Shown one piece after another: positions 1 through 11,130 of a stretch of DNA of 64,000 bases. The DNA is taken from NCBI GenBank assembly GCA_036365455.1, contig JAWQUS010000001.1, forward strand, positions 24,475,001-24,539,000, written 5' to 3'. Position numbers and translations under genes: made by a program. This DNA comes from Macrosoma leucophasiata. Its lineage: Eukaryota > Arthropoda > Insecta > Lepidoptera > Hedylidae. How positions within the stretch are numbered: the stretch's first letter is position 1; each line of letters begins with the position of its first letter. The notes below the pieces were generated by a model. That model had not been told where the DNA came from, searched no databases, and saw only the letters and a program-made list of their open reading frames with translations.

Positions 1-278
1 CTAGCAACATTCTATGTTACATTGTAATAAAACACGGAGGCTTATCGAGGCACGCGCAAAGTTCACTCCCTGCGCTGGCGCATAGAAGATGCAATAACAA
101 TAGTTGGTTGCAGACAATGGCTGCAATCGATGGAATTTTTATGTTATGTAACGTAATATTTAAATTGCATTCTCAAAGACGTACCCTTTATGTAGATTAA
201 GTTAAAATTATTATTTCTTATTAATTATTACTTCCAGTAAACATGGAAGTAGTAATCATACTTACTTTAAACGTATTT

Positions 279-613
279 TCTATCTGTACAAATAAATAAA
301 ATTGGAATGTCTGTTTGTAATATAAAAATAACCGCTTTTTACGAAATGCATATGTATCTATATATACACGGTACATATACCAAAACAATTTTTTTTACAA
401 TTTTTGTCCGTCTGTTTGTCTGTCCGTCTATTTGTCCCAGCTAATGTCGGGAACAGCTGGACCGATTTTGACGGGACTTTCACTTCTATAAATCTTATGT
501 ATTAAGGAAATTAGGCTACTTTTATTTATATATATTTTACTAGCTGCGCCCACGACTTCGTCCGAGTAGATACTGAACAAATTCTACGCGGACGATGACG
601 CTGGCACAGCTAT
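279..613 (+). mobile_element. Helitron-like element, diverged copy
   Basis: Starts TCTATCTGTACAAATAAATA and passes through a degenerate GTCTGTTTGTCTG run and an ACCGATTTTGACGGGAC block. It ends near ACGCGGACGATGACG...CAGCTA, a decayed form of the usual Helitron 3' hairpin and CTAG end. The same family is present in much better shape at 46854-47697. The expected terminal G of CTAG is lost here, so this is an old copy. Helitron assignment is by end motifs only. Confidence 0.6.
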
Positions 614-680
614 TCTGTCATAAAATAATTACAGCATTAGGTAATAGTCAGATAATTAATAGGTATCTCATAAAATGCAT

Positions 681-840
681 GTACAGAAGACAATCGGCTA
701 GCTTCGACTTCGTAGAGCGTTATAGTTGCACACTGCCCACTCATAAGTACTGATAGTGCGGTCAAAATTTGATCAAAATGGTTGACAAACATCACATAGG
801 TAATGTGCGAAAAAGATAACGCTGTTCAGAGCCGAAATTT
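681..840 (+). repeat. dispersed repeat with CTTCGTAGAGC / inverted GCTCTACGAAG arms
   Basis: Shares an AATCGGCTAG...CGACTTCGTAGAGC block and a following TGATCAAA...GACAAACATC block with 9985-10160, and, in reverse, with 38589-38700. In the 10-kb copy the two ends form inverted arms, which suggests a small non-autonomous DNA transposon. This copy is decayed on its right side. Superfamily unknown. Confidence 0.55.
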
Positions 841-979
841 CTTTCCTAAAGTCGATATGCAATATGTCTTGGTGGGGACTATACTGTAATATATTTTACA
901 ACGTAACTCCTGGCTTAAATGAAAGTGCAAACAAAGATCTTATGTTTGGCCTAAGGTGTAGCTAAGTAGCAACGCATCT

Positions 980-1200
980 CTATTGAAATAAAACTAGTTT
1001 TCGGATTTATCTCGCGTATATTAAACTAAAATGATTATTTAAAATCGAACCCGACGTTTCGGTCGCTTTTCAGCTTCCGTGGTCTCGGGCAGACTGAGGT
1101 GGCATTTGTCTGACAGCAGTTTGTAAAATTATTATGTGCAGATTGTGCAGCTACCTCCACCTGTTTCGCAAACGTCTTGCGTAGCGCTCAGGATTAACAC
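980..1200. repeat. dispersed repeat with CCCGACGTTTCGGTCGC core
   Basis: Contains CATTGAAATAAAA-like and TTTATCTCGCGT blocks, then GACGTTTCGGTCGCTTTTCAG and GGTCTCGGGCAGACTGAGGT. A shorter relative is at 3680-3800. Sequences with this core are widespread in arthropod genomes and have been linked to Penelope-like elements, but I cannot confirm that class from this fragment. Confidence 0.45.
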
Positions 1201-1659
1201 AAAAGTTACTAATTGTATTTTGAGGTCTTACAGACTGTTGCGGTTGGGCTTTAATTCTACTGAGTATTGGATCCCATGTTGGTGACAATCGCCAACCATC
1301 TCTGTGTGGTCTGTGTTCTGTAGCGAGTATTCGAGTTTTGTCAAACCGAATATAATGAGTTGGTTTGTCCGCTGTGATCCAGACTCTCGCATCTCTAGTT
1401 TCGAATTTTTACAAACTTCAATATTTTTTTTCCAGTTCCTTAGCAAGACAAAAAAAAAGATAGTCCATTCGCAGAAAACACGGTCTACATGGAATGATGT
1501 TTATGAGGCTGTTCAACCTACACCACGTGCCTCACTTTCCAGGGAACTTAACCGCTAATTGAATTGGCTCGTGTATTGGGCGCGAAATGAGAATTGATAT
1601 TGAATTCATTTCTAGTGCTGTCTATTGGATGCTTGTGTATTAGATGGATTTCTTTAATG

Positions 1660-1815
1660 ACGACCCGGTTAGTACAGCGTCCAGTTCGATCCCCGCACCG
1701 GGACGAATATTTGTATGGCCCACAGATATTTGTTTCGGGTCTAGGTGTTTGTGTATGTGTTGTATGTGTACAACGGCACCCATCTTTATACCTACTTTGT
1801 CGCTGTCAGTGTAAG
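1660..1815 (+). mobile_element. SINE-H copy (tRNA-derived SINE, head damaged)
   Basis: GTTAGTACAGCGTCC followed by AGTTCGATCCCCGCACCGGG looks like the T-arm/B-box end of a tRNA-like head. It is followed by AATATTTGTATGGCC, GATATTTGTTTCGGGTCTAG and GTGTTTGTGTATGTGTTGTA. The same body is at 25685-25805 (+), 26255-26410 (-) and 37320-37440 (-). The A box is not recognisable here. Confidence 0.6.
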
Positions 1816-1829
1816 GGTATTTTATTTTT

Positions 1830-2629
1830 ATTTTTTTAACGTAAGCAGGAAATGAACGTGTAAAGCCGCATATTGACGATTGACGATAAGTGGATTTCGG
1901 ATTGCTAGAGTTTGGAATGTGCTCGATGTGGATCGTGTTAGGTTTTCCCAGAAAAACTAAATTCGAAACCGGCCAAGTGCGAGGCGGATTCGCGGCAACA
2001 GAATTCCCTACAAAAGAGAGATTTTCTATACTACCTTAAATTGACTGCTTCAAGAGTCCCTATTCATCCTCACAACTCAATAAACAGGGTAGTGTGCATT
2101 AATATAGAGATAACACACAGATTACTTGCCAGGCGTTCCTGGAACATTTGTAAAACAGGAAAAATCTGGCGAAACATTCAAAGATCTCGGAAATATCACC
2201 GATGTCACGAATTCCCTGGAAACACAACACGGCGTGTTGACTCCACACGCGGCTAACGGTAATAAACAGATTTGCAATATCCTCCACTCTGTTACTACGA
2301 AAACACAAATATAATAACGTAATGTTGAAATTGAAGGGCAAGGCTGTTTCGATAATATTTTGTATAGGCGAGTTTATGTTTGAGTTAACAAAAACAAAGA
2401 CATAAATGACGAAAGTTTGGACAGCCATTACAGAATCGTCTGTGATTCAGACGTGAAACCATAATTGAAGGATTCCATGATTAAATTTGATGAAAGGTGA
2501 AATGAAAGATGGAAAATTGTGGAAAATGCCGTACCTACATTTAAAACGGCGAAAAACATAGTGAACACAACAGTTTGCAATAAATTACTTGAATGTAATT
2601 TTATTACACATCGATTTATGTTTTTTTTA
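1830..2629. other. no gene recognised
   Basis: AT-rich sequence without a convincing coding frame. AAACCGGCCAAGTGCGAG at about 1968 matches a common lepidopteran dispersed-repeat start that also appears at about 38167 (AAAACCGGCCAAGTACG). Nothing else could be assigned. Confidence 0.5.
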
Positions 2630-2950
2630 AACGTAACTTTACGCCTGTTGTCCCCGAAAGGGTAAGCAGAGGTAAATGCATGCATTCAAGCATATGTATG
2701 CTTACAAACACCCACGATTCGCCGGTTACGTTTTGGCCCATGTAACAGGTGGCGAGCCCGTTGACATCTCCGGGCACATTACCAAATTTACTGGACTTAA
2801 TTACTGGGAAATTGCCAGAAAATGGTAAAATCCAATAGAACCAGAGATAAAGGACTTTAAACCATTATCTCCCATAACCTCCTACCCGGGAATTGAACCT
2901 AGGACATCAGTGTTATAGTATTGGCCTGCTACCACTAGGCTACCGAGGCA
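2630..2950 (-). mobile_element. SINE-B, near full-length tRNA-derived SINE
   Basis: Read on the minus strand from 2950, the element begins TGCCTCGGTAGCCTAGTGG. The A box (TAGCCTAGTGGTAGCAGG) lies at 2925-2942 and the B box (GGTTCAATTCC) at 2889-2899, the spacing of an internal Pol III type 2 promoter. The body continues through CTTTATCTCTGGTTCTATTG and CCACCTGTTACATGGGCC to a tail of the type CCTTCGGGGATTACAGGCGT. Other copies: 22478-22745 (-), 13714-13835 (+, head only) and several tail-only pieces. Confidence 0.8.
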
Positions 2951-3009
2951 ATTAAGTATAATTATAAGGCGAGTATAGGTATATGTTTTTTAAATAGTAC
3001 TTTTACTTC

Positions 3010-3255
3010 TAGACTTTGGAGTTCTAGTGTCGGGGTTCGTGGGTGTAGGCAGGCACTACCGCATTATCTATCTGACGCTAAATAGTAGTGTTCAGCATTA
3101 CTGTGTTCCAGTTAGATGATAAAGTATGGCGGGTTATAACTATCACGGAAAAACAACTAAAGGGGTAGTACGCATCTGAATTTTGAGCTCCGATTTTTGT
3201 GCAGTTTTGGTTGGAGATTGGGGTATTCACTTACCATCACTGTTGGACTACTTTT
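3010..3255 (+). repeat. family A repeat, diverged copy
   Basis: Matches the family A order: GGGCG-like region (CGTGGGTGTAGGCAGGCAC), CCGCATTATCTATCTG, TAGTAGTGTTCAGCATTACT, GTGTTCCAGTTAGATGATAA, then ACGCATCTGAATTTTGA. The 3' third is poorly preserved, so this is an old copy. Confidence 0.6.
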
Positions 3256-4539
3256 TTATCACCATCATAACATCGTAAACAAACGTGTGACGCACAAAAA
3301 TTTGCGTTTGCCTAACAAAACGATTGCCTTCTGTCAAGTTACCAATATAGCAGATAACTCATTTAATAGATATGAACTTATGAAACCGATAGCGGATCAA
3401 TCGAACAAACGAAATAAGGTCCAATATGAGTCAACTGCCTGGCAAACAAGTGGTGAGTATTTGTAATACGCAAATAGACAAACAATAAACAGTGAACTTA
3501 TATCGGGCCTGTCCGAGACGTTATCGCTTTGGCACCAGTAACGGCCATAACAATAAATCAAAAACTAACTCGTCTATTGCAAATAAATGGCGGTCGCTCG
3601 CGATTTCCTTTGTGATATATATGATAATTTCTAATGTATAAACACAGATATTCTAAATATAATGTGTTCTTACGTTTTTGCGAGTTAAACCCATTGAAAT
3701 AAAATTATTTTTACGTATTTATCTCGTGTCACTCGACGCTTCGGTCGCTTTTCAGCAAATTAATTGCAACTGCCTCCATCGATTTCGTAAACACGCAAAG
3801 TTCAGGATTAACGAAAAATTGATACGGTCAGGTTGATTTTAAAAATAATTTCAGTTTAATACATGGAAATAAAGGAAAAATGTTAGTGAAGCAATTGCGA
3901 AAATATCTTAAGTTAATAAAAACCACGTAACGTAAAGTATTAGACCTATACCATTGAAAATGTGTATTCGAACCTAATAGGTAAGTCTGCTATGGACATA
4001 ATATCCAGAGTGTAATTTCAATTATCGGGTATTATCAAAACCCAAGATACGTGGGCTCAAAAAGGCGACGAAGCGTGACTAGAAAAGGTAAGTAGTGTCC
4101 TACCGCCTTGCTTGGCTACTCTTGGAGGGAACACTACCGTGGTCCCAGATACCTACCATGCTTCAGAAGGAATGGAAGACATGAGTAAGACAGTTGATAG
4201 GATATAAACAAAAATGATGATAATTTTAAAAGATGCTTGACGCTGAAATAAAACTTGAAATATTTATGAATTATGACAGCGCACATGTTGCTGAGCTAGT
4301 GGGAGTGATGTTCCTGTAATTTTGTTACACATTAAATTTGTAGATACTTTATAATTGCGCATATTTCAATTATTCGAAATTCATAACAAGTTTCCTAATA
4401 TCTTGAAAGGCCTGCATAAATTGGCATATTTTATCCTGCATAAAATATACCAAATTATGCCCTTTTGCATCTGTTATACGAGCGAATTGAAAGAAAAATG
4501 GAAGTAAAATTTGACTTGAACATAATTTGATACTGAACT
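3256..4539. other. no gene recognised; short repeat fragment at 3680-3800
   Basis: The only assignable piece is 3680-3800, where TTTATCTCGTGTCACTCGACG, CTTCGGTCGCTTTTCAG and CAGGATTAACGA match the repeat at 980-1200. Otherwise AT-rich, with stops in all frames. Confidence 0.5.
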
Positions 4540-4656
4540 GAATTCTACCGCACCTACCTCACGATAGCACTGAACACTACAATTTAGCGACAAGTATATT
4601 ATGTAATGTCGTGGTGCCTACGCTCGAGTTCCAACACTGGAGCTCTAATGTCAGTA
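4540..4656 (-). repeat. family A repeat, 5' fragment
   Basis: The plus strand shows CACGATAGCACTGAACACTA, CAAGTATATTATGTAATG, GTGGTGCCTACGC and ACTGGAGCTCTAATGTCAGT. This is the first 120 bp of family A in reverse, with the usual 5' boundary at CAGTAAAA. Confidence 0.65.
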
Positions 4657-5588
4657 AAATTTAATAGTCAATACTCGTTATTATTGACCAAATCCATTTG
4701 AAAACATACTAAAAGCCACACAAGGAAACAGTTTATGATGATTATGGTAAAACTGGAGCGGGCAACAAACTACAGCTATTTTAAACTTAATGCGTAGGCA
4801 AAGGCGTTAGTTTACCTGTTCCGATTCAACTCGATACACTTTAGTGTTTTAATCGTACACAATATGTCCGATTCCGCAGACGGGCGGATAAGTATGCGTG
4901 AATTTAAACACTTCTGTCTGCCTTCTAAAGAGCTTGTAATCAAGATAGACGATTACAATACCCTAAGCGAAAAAGTTGCGATGTTTTTGGAACGAAAAGG
5001 TCACCAGAATAATCCACGTTTCCTTGGTCGAAAATATTCCAAGGTCATGAACTTAAGTGAGAAGTAAACGGACCTCTTGATCAGAGAGGGAAGTTGGTAA
5101 AACAAGTCGCAAGTGTCGCAACATTGGAAATAGCAACCCTCTGATTGATCCCACCGAGCACGCACGGTTTACGATTCCATCACCAATCAATGTCAAGCGC
5201 GAGTCTATTCCCGTACGCGCGTCACTGCAGGGTTGCCAGTTAGTTGGGAATTCCGGAAAAGTGCGCTTAAAGTGAACAAATCGTGGCATTCATGTGCCCA
5301 GGTTTATCTGCTCATTTTTAACTGATATTTCTTGTTTGATGAAAATGATGTGTGTCAGTCATATTGGATATAGTGGTACGATAGCTCCATTTTGGGTGGA
5401 CACGATAACTTGTTTGCTTGCCAATATTCAATTATTATTTAATATTATTTCATGACACAAAAACTAAACAAAAAAAATATATATGTGTGATCACATTTAC
5501 GAAATCGTTTCGAAATCGAAAAACAAGTCGCAAAAATGATAGTCGCAGCCCCTCGATTGATATCCTTCAAACATGCACCGATTAGATT

Positions 5589-5710
5589 TCACCTAGAGCC
5601 CCAAGTGGGGTGTTTAACGTTCAGGTCCCCTACGACCAGGGTGGGCTTTTCCCCGAGGGCAGCATGTATGTCCACGACATCTAGGCTAGCTCCCGAAGGG
5701 CGGTATGCAG
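5589..5710 (-). pseudogene. LINE endonuclease-domain fragment (Jockey/R1-like ORF2)
   Basis: The minus strand reads without interruption through AYRPSG, LDVVDIHAALGEKP, then LVVGDLNVKHPTWGSR and a stop. GDLN-KH--WGS is the conserved motif of the apurinic-like endonuclease at the N-terminus of Jockey/R1/CR1-type LINE ORF2 proteins, which nicks target DNA for insertion. About 40 residues survive. Upstream the frame shifts (VSVEVGGKYAASVLHTALRE is readable in another frame). No reverse transcriptase is attached, so this is an internal fragment and not a 5'-truncated copy. Confidence 0.75.
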
Positions 5711-6600
5711 CACACTTGCAGCATACTTGCCGCCTACTTCAACGCTAACAGCTTTGGTGCGTGCCGAATCGAACGGCAAAACGTCCAACTGTTCGTGCAC
5801 AACGTGCTGATGAACGTCAAATGATACCTTCGAATCTGGCAACTTCAGTAACGAGACACGTCACAACCGTGATTCTGTACCCACACCCCCAGAATAACGA
5901 TAGGGCCGGAATATACCTGATTATTAATTTTGGCAGTCTTCAAGACAGCAGGCTGACATTTCTGTTGCGTCATGGAAATTGATCGCTCATGGTATCGCCG
6001 TCATATTGGCTCGGAGCGATACCGATCCGAAGTCTACACGAATCGTGGTCATGAATATGAATGATAAAATTTTCCATAACACCATGTGTTATTTGATATT
6101 TATTTTAGCAGATTTATCGATGAAGGTCAAAAAGACCGCATTTACAGTTCTATAAAATGACTAATACTTATCGTATACCTGAAACATGTCAATCAAGTTA
6201 TGATAATTGAAACAAAATAGTTAATTGAAGAAGTGACACCGTGGTTTGCTAAAAATGTTTCTTTATTTTACATTTTGATGGTGATGTCTTAAAAACCATG
6301 TCCCATTAACCCATTAAAAAATCAATCAAACAGACAAATATTCAAATACCATCATCAGTGTGCAACAGTTAACAAACTTGTTGCCGATAACAAACAGATA
6401 TTTATTCTTTAACAAAATTAGGTAATGTTAATTGTCAAATAGTCATTAGAGTCCATCTTGCTTTCAACATTTACACATTAGAATAAACAAAGTACGTAAA
6501 TCGATACACTAACTATTAAGAGACATTCGATATATCCCTAATGTGGCATACCGATTCTGCGGTCCATATCGGACCGCGACGTCCGGTGTCGACGACCCGG
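5711..6600. other. no gene recognised
   Basis: AT-rich with one GC-rich patch at about 6560-6625. No domain, repeat family or splice pattern that I could support. Confidence 0.4.
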
Positions 6601-6609
6601 CGCCGGTGC

Positions 6610-6775
6610 ACTATTCGCCACACTCATCTGGCACCGCTCCAGCCGATGCACTAGCTCTAAGTCTATGGCCTGCGTGATAGACTGACATAGTCAGAACGAG
6701 TGAGAGCGAGTCTCCCATCAAAGATTGGCAAGATATATATAGTATAAACCGATACGCAAATCTGAGTTGCTTTTT
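6610..6775. repeat. repeat, first of two related copies (partner 7095-7235)
   Basis: Shares, in order, CATCTGGCACCGCTCCAGCC / GATGCAC, GTGGCCTGCGTGA, CTGACATA, AGAACGAG and CGATACGCAAATCTGAGTT with the partner about 480 bp downstream. Divergence is clearly visible, so the duplication or paired insertion is not recent. Confidence 0.6.
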
Positions 6776-6781
6776 TCTGCG

Positions 6782-6815
6782 CATAGAGCAACGCGGGCCA
6801 CCGGTCTGCTCTATG
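6782..6815. mobile_element. 34-bp hAT-like relic: two termini only, perfect 8-bp TSD
   Basis: CATAGAGCAACGCGGGCC at the left and the inverted end GCTCTATG at the right are the termini of the hAT-like MITE seen at 38305-38583, 40688-40990 and 57313-57624. TTTCTGCG lies immediately on both sides (6774-6781 and 6816-6823), a perfect 8-bp target duplication. Almost the whole interior is gone. Confidence 0.8.
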
Positions 6816-7094
6816 TTTCTGCGAATTTACATGGCATTAATATTATATTGGGACATTTTATTTTACTTGTTCCCGTGGTCAATTCAGATATGAGTAGCTT
6901 TTATTAAATCAAAAAACAAAAAAAAAAAAAAGCTTCTATAGGGCCTATAACATCTCGCCTACAACATCGCACCCTCACCTCTTTTTCTTATCCTCTTAAC
7001 TATTAGCCCGTGCTGGTTTGAACTTTGAACTACATGCTTTTATTTACAATACGTTGGTGATAAGTTTCATGACCATCTTTCTTCATCTTCACTA

Positions 7095-7235
7095 TTCGTG
7101 ACAGTCACCTGGCACTGCTCCAGCCGATGCACCGATATCAGTGTGGCCTGCGTGACAGCCTGACATATTGAGAACGAGCAAGTGTTCCAATGTGGCCTGG
7201 AAAAAAATACACCGATACCCAAATCTGAGTTTGAT
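7095..7235. repeat. repeat, second of two related copies (partner 6610-6775)
   Basis: ACCTGGCACTGCTCCAGCC, GATGCACCGAT, GTGGCCTGCGTGA, CTGACATATTGAGAACGAG and CCGATACCCAAATCTGAGTT follow the same order as the partner copy. Confidence 0.6.
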
Positions 7236-7239
7236 CTGT

Positions 7240-9360
7240 GATCTGAATGAAAGTCCAACTTTCAGTATCGGTGGTTCTCTCTCATCATTACATAGAACAA
7301 AAAAAGTTTACAGATTTATAAAAGTTAATACGACATTCTTGTTATGTTCGAATTATCGGGCTATTGTTCGAATACTCTATATATAACAAACAGTTGATAT
7401 CAACTTAAGCATAAACTTACCATAAAGCAACTAATGATTTATAAATTGAATATGCAGAAGCATAAACATGCCACAGATATTTGCTTTTTTTTGATCTACA
7501 TATATTTTGCACATATATTTAAAGATATTTTGACTTTGCTTGTTTCTAATATCACAGTTGGCCACACTGATAGGTACCTAGTTATCCGCCTCACTTTACG
7601 TTCAAATCAAACCACCTTAATCTATTAAATACACATTAAACAAATTTACACTTTACCAAATATAACATAGAATCTAATTTATCAAAGTGGAAACTTCTGT
7701 ACCGCAAATTAGTTCGTCCTTTGTTCCATCTGATATGAAGAGCATTTTGGCTATTAGATCAAGGAAATGTAAATACGTGTGTTGTTTACGCTAACGCCGT
7801 ATTATTATGTTGCGAATGCGACGCAATTTCCGAGCTCGCTTGGCTGACACGCGTTGGGAAGATTCAAGGTTAAGGCTGCTAAATTGTCAACGTTGGGTAA
7901 AATGTTCAAAGACATTTACTTATTACCAGACTGTTTGACCGGAAAATGGATGATGACAAAATTTGCAAAGGAGAGCTTATGATCAGAAAAAGGATCCAAT
8001 CCATCTACTTTTGTACCCAAATTGAAGTACACGTACTAAATAGAATACTGAGTACACGTAAATAGTTTTTCTATACAGCACAATTTCAGACAGTTAGTGA
8101 TCTAATTGGCACCGGACATTTTAAAGTAGCGAAGTCTCCTGTGGAGATTCCAAAAAAGCCGGCGAAAGGGAAAGTGTATGTTGATTCCAAACGATGGGTA
8201 TGGGAACTTACTCTTCCCATTGGGAAGAGTTAATGCTATGTATATGAGATTCTCGAGCTATGGTGTTATTAAGATTACTATACCATCATCAGATCGGACT
8301 CGTTCCCGTGTACCTAGTACAAAATAATACAATACCTACCACATAGAAACAGAAAATAAGATAAATATCAAATTACTAAATCAAAGGACGTCAAACTGTA
8401 GGAAAATTTTCGAAAACTCCAAGTCATACTTGAATATGAAAAATCTCACTTCCTTCCACTGGAAATCTCAACAAATATGTTCTCCACCAATATTTGAGAG
8501 CGGAATGTGGAATTGGCGTGATGTTTCAAAGAGCCGTCGGAATAGTTTCCTCTTTCAAGGAATTTTATTGAGTTCAAGTAGGAAATGGGTTGCCTCGATC
8601 TTGATATGTGAACGTGAAGTATGTGTATTTATCTGAAATGTGTATTTATAGAACTACGCCGCGACAGGAATAGATTTATGAGGTTAACTTTGAAATATTG
8701 AAAAATCTATAAATAGATGTACCGCCTAAAATTATTAATATGGTACTGGTTTGAAAGATCTTTAATTGTAGCGTACCAGCGGTGACTGTTAACTCAAATG
8801 GATGACAAATACCTTGAACATGAGGCACTTATAAAAAAAAAAACAATTTACTAAAAACATTGAAACCGTAATAACTATCACAGAGGCAGGAATCAAGCCT
8901 GCTCAGGATAACCAGTCCAATATGAAGCCCAGATCCGAGCTCTGATGACGAGATGAGCAGAATTTCTCTTCCCTTTTTCATTTGACCGATTCGGGGTCGG
9001 TGAACAACATCCATTGATAACTATGTATATTTTGTATCATAGTTTAGCTAGTCGAATCGTTCTAGACAGAGAAGCGAGCCCGTCGTCGCACTCCACTGCA
9101 CAAACTGATATAACTACGTGGAGTATGGGACTTACTGAACCGCAAACATACGCTTGAGACTGCGCTCCTGAGCTAAACGAAGCTGGGATTTCAAATAAAA
9201 TTGTGCAGTTGATATTAATCACACTGACAAAATTTAAAATTTTACTTAAAAAAAAGTAACGTTTGAAATGTCAAAATAACAAAAGTGTACAGTGTAGCAC
9301 TAGCAAATATTTTTTGCATAGGGAAGATTACACGTAGCATTTCTTTTCAATAAATGTAAT
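7240..9360. other. no gene recognised
   Basis: AT-rich DNA without a coding signal or a repeat family I know. Open frames here are short and lack recognisable motifs. Confidence 0.4.
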
Positions 9361-9366
9361 TTTAGT

Positions 9367-9412
9367 ATTAGAGTGTAAATTTTGGCGCTGAAATTACGTC
9401 TCATTTTAGTGA
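9367..9412. repeat. 45-bp block shared with 12278-12330
   Basis: AGAGTGTAAATTTTGGCGCT followed by GAAATTACGTCTCATTTT recurs at about 12288-12321 with small changes. It is too short to classify. The neighbourhood also holds two copies of CATTTCTTYTCAATAAATGT (about 9339 and 9418). Confidence 0.6.
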
Positions 9413-9509
9413 AGGTGCATTTCTTCTCAATAAATGTGAATAGCCTCGAATAACGAGTTGAACTTATTCACATCCATCGTGCATTAAAAAAAACATTTTT
9501 TTATTAGAA

Positions 9510-9655
9510 TAGGTTGGCAGATAAGCAGATGGAACACTGATGGAAAGTGGTCTATGTCACGTCTGTCACCTCTGTAGGTGCAATATCAGGGCAATTTTCA
9601 ACGCGCTGCCCCTGAAGAATTCATTTAACGCCAGTTTTGAAAGATATCACATTGA
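9510..9655 (-). mobile_element. LINE-C 3' end fragment
   Basis: On the minus strand the order is GGCGTTAAATGAATTCTTCA, GGGGCAGCGCGTTGAAAATTG, then a run ending TTTCCATCAGTGTTCCATCT, a diverged form of the LINE-C end (CAGCGCGTTGGCAAC ... CCACTTTCCATCAGGTGG). Confidence 0.55.
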
Positions 9656-9689
9656 AGCTCAGAGGAACATTAATTCCACAATATACAAA

Positions 9690-9875
9690 TAGGCTGTTTG
9701 ATTGCATGTCCGGCCAAAATAAGTGATGTCCGGCTTTCATTAGACTTTTAACATTTCACAAACGAGCAAAGCCGAGCTCGGCCAAGCGCTGCTGTCACGG
9801 ATATCCGGCTTTTATCCAAATGTCCAACCAAACTGGGTGGTCTGTCCAGCTTTTTTAGTTTTGGCGACCTGGCAA
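9690..9875. mobile_element. DNA-transposon fragment with CAGGGTTGCCAGG-type end
   Basis: The right edge reads TTTTGGCGACCTGGCAACCC; its reverse complement is a hAT-type terminus common in insects. The interior repeats TGTCCGGC-like motifs (TGTCCGGCCAAAATAAG, TGTCCGGCTTTC, ATATCCGGCTTTTATCC). No matching left terminus was found. A similar terminus, GCAGGGTTGCCAGTTAGTTG, stands alone at about 5227. Confidence 0.45.
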
Positions 9876-9984
9876 CCCTACCTGGTTAGAAATGCGCAAA
9901 CCGCATCAATGATCACTTACACAACCTCATCTCCTAATGCTATTACAGTACTCAACAATTAATGTTGCATATCGAGCCTACGAA

Positions 9985-10160
9985 AGAGGCAATCGGCTAG
10001 TTACGACTTCGTAGAGCTTTATCTCCGCTGCACACTGCCTACGTAAGCACTGATAGTCCGGTATTGGTCAAAACTTGATCAAATGGTCGACAAACATCGC
10101 GTAAGGTGCGAGAGAGATAACGCTCTACGAAGACCCTAAATAAGCCGAAGTCTCTTTCTT
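9985..10160 (+). repeat. GTAGAGC dispersed repeat, best copy
   Basis: CGACTTCGTAGAGCTTTATCT near 10001 and GAGATAACGCTCTACGAAG near 10110 form inverted arms about 125 bp apart around TACGTAAGCACTGATAGTCC, a small MITE-like layout. No target duplication could be fixed. Related copies: 681-840 and 38589-38700. Confidence 0.55.
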
Positions 10161-10586
10161 ATACGTAACTCAAAAACTGGAACGGTGAGTCGTGGTGTCA
10201 AACTTCCGAGAAAGACAAACGAGGTATTACATTTTCTCAAATAATATGCTCTTCAGGCAACACATGGTATCGCAGATTTGCTAATGGAAGCGCGTCGCCA
10301 CTTGCGAGCCCACTTGTGGATTTATCGTCTCGAGCGTTCACTTCGCATAAGCCTCTTTGTTATTTTAAAAAGGCCGATTTGTACTGCGTAGGATTACTTG
10401 GTATCGTTTAGACTTTGAAATTATTCTAGAACCAGCGTATTTTGACTATGGAGTCTTAGAATAAGAACAATGTTGTCATGAGGGAAAAAAGAAATAACCG
10501 GATTCGTTGAAATAACATAATCTTCACGAATTTTCGTCGTGTAGGTAGTCAGGGTTCTCGCCGCTTACCCAAACTCAGTGAAATAG

Positions 10587-10905
10587 ATATGAATGTATGT
10601 ATGTATCCAAGTCACGGCCCTTACGGGATAGGCACAGAGTGTGGAGCGCCAGATGTCCCGATTCTGACACATCTCCCGTGCTTCTTTTACATTCATCATT
10701 CTCTTCATACATGCATTCCGATTCCTACGACCCTTGACCTGACCCTCGGACAGTACTCGACCTATTTGGTCCAGGTAAGTCAGTCATGGTCTTCCTGGGC
10801 ATATGCAGCCATCCTTATTCGCATTGTACGAGTATATCTGTTTAGTCATTCGCTCAGTCCATATTCTTTCTACATGCCCTAACCATCGTAGCATTCCTGT
10901 ATATT
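10587..10905 (-). mobile_element. RTE-like LINE 3' end, decayed
   Basis: The plus strand starts ATGTATGTATGTATCC, then GGCCCTTACGGGATAGGCA, AGAGTGTGGAGCGCCAGATG and CATTCTCTTCATACATGCAT. This is the reverse of the RTE reverse-transcriptase C-terminus and (GTAT)n tail seen at 52631-53237. Many substitutions; no open frame across it. Confidence 0.7.
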
Positions 10906-11130
10906 GTAAAGGTTTTATAGCATTGAGATCAATTTATATCGGTTCAATTTATGAGACATATATTTAGACGGCTGCAGTATTCACTTTATTACCATAAATA
11001 CGACCTGGATACTCTTTCATCACTGTCATAACACAAACAATAAAAAATCTAACAGTCACGTAACTAGCATCCGTCTCAATACCGATCTCATGACTCTCGA
11101 CTCGATTTCCTCAATTTAGCTCAATCCTAA

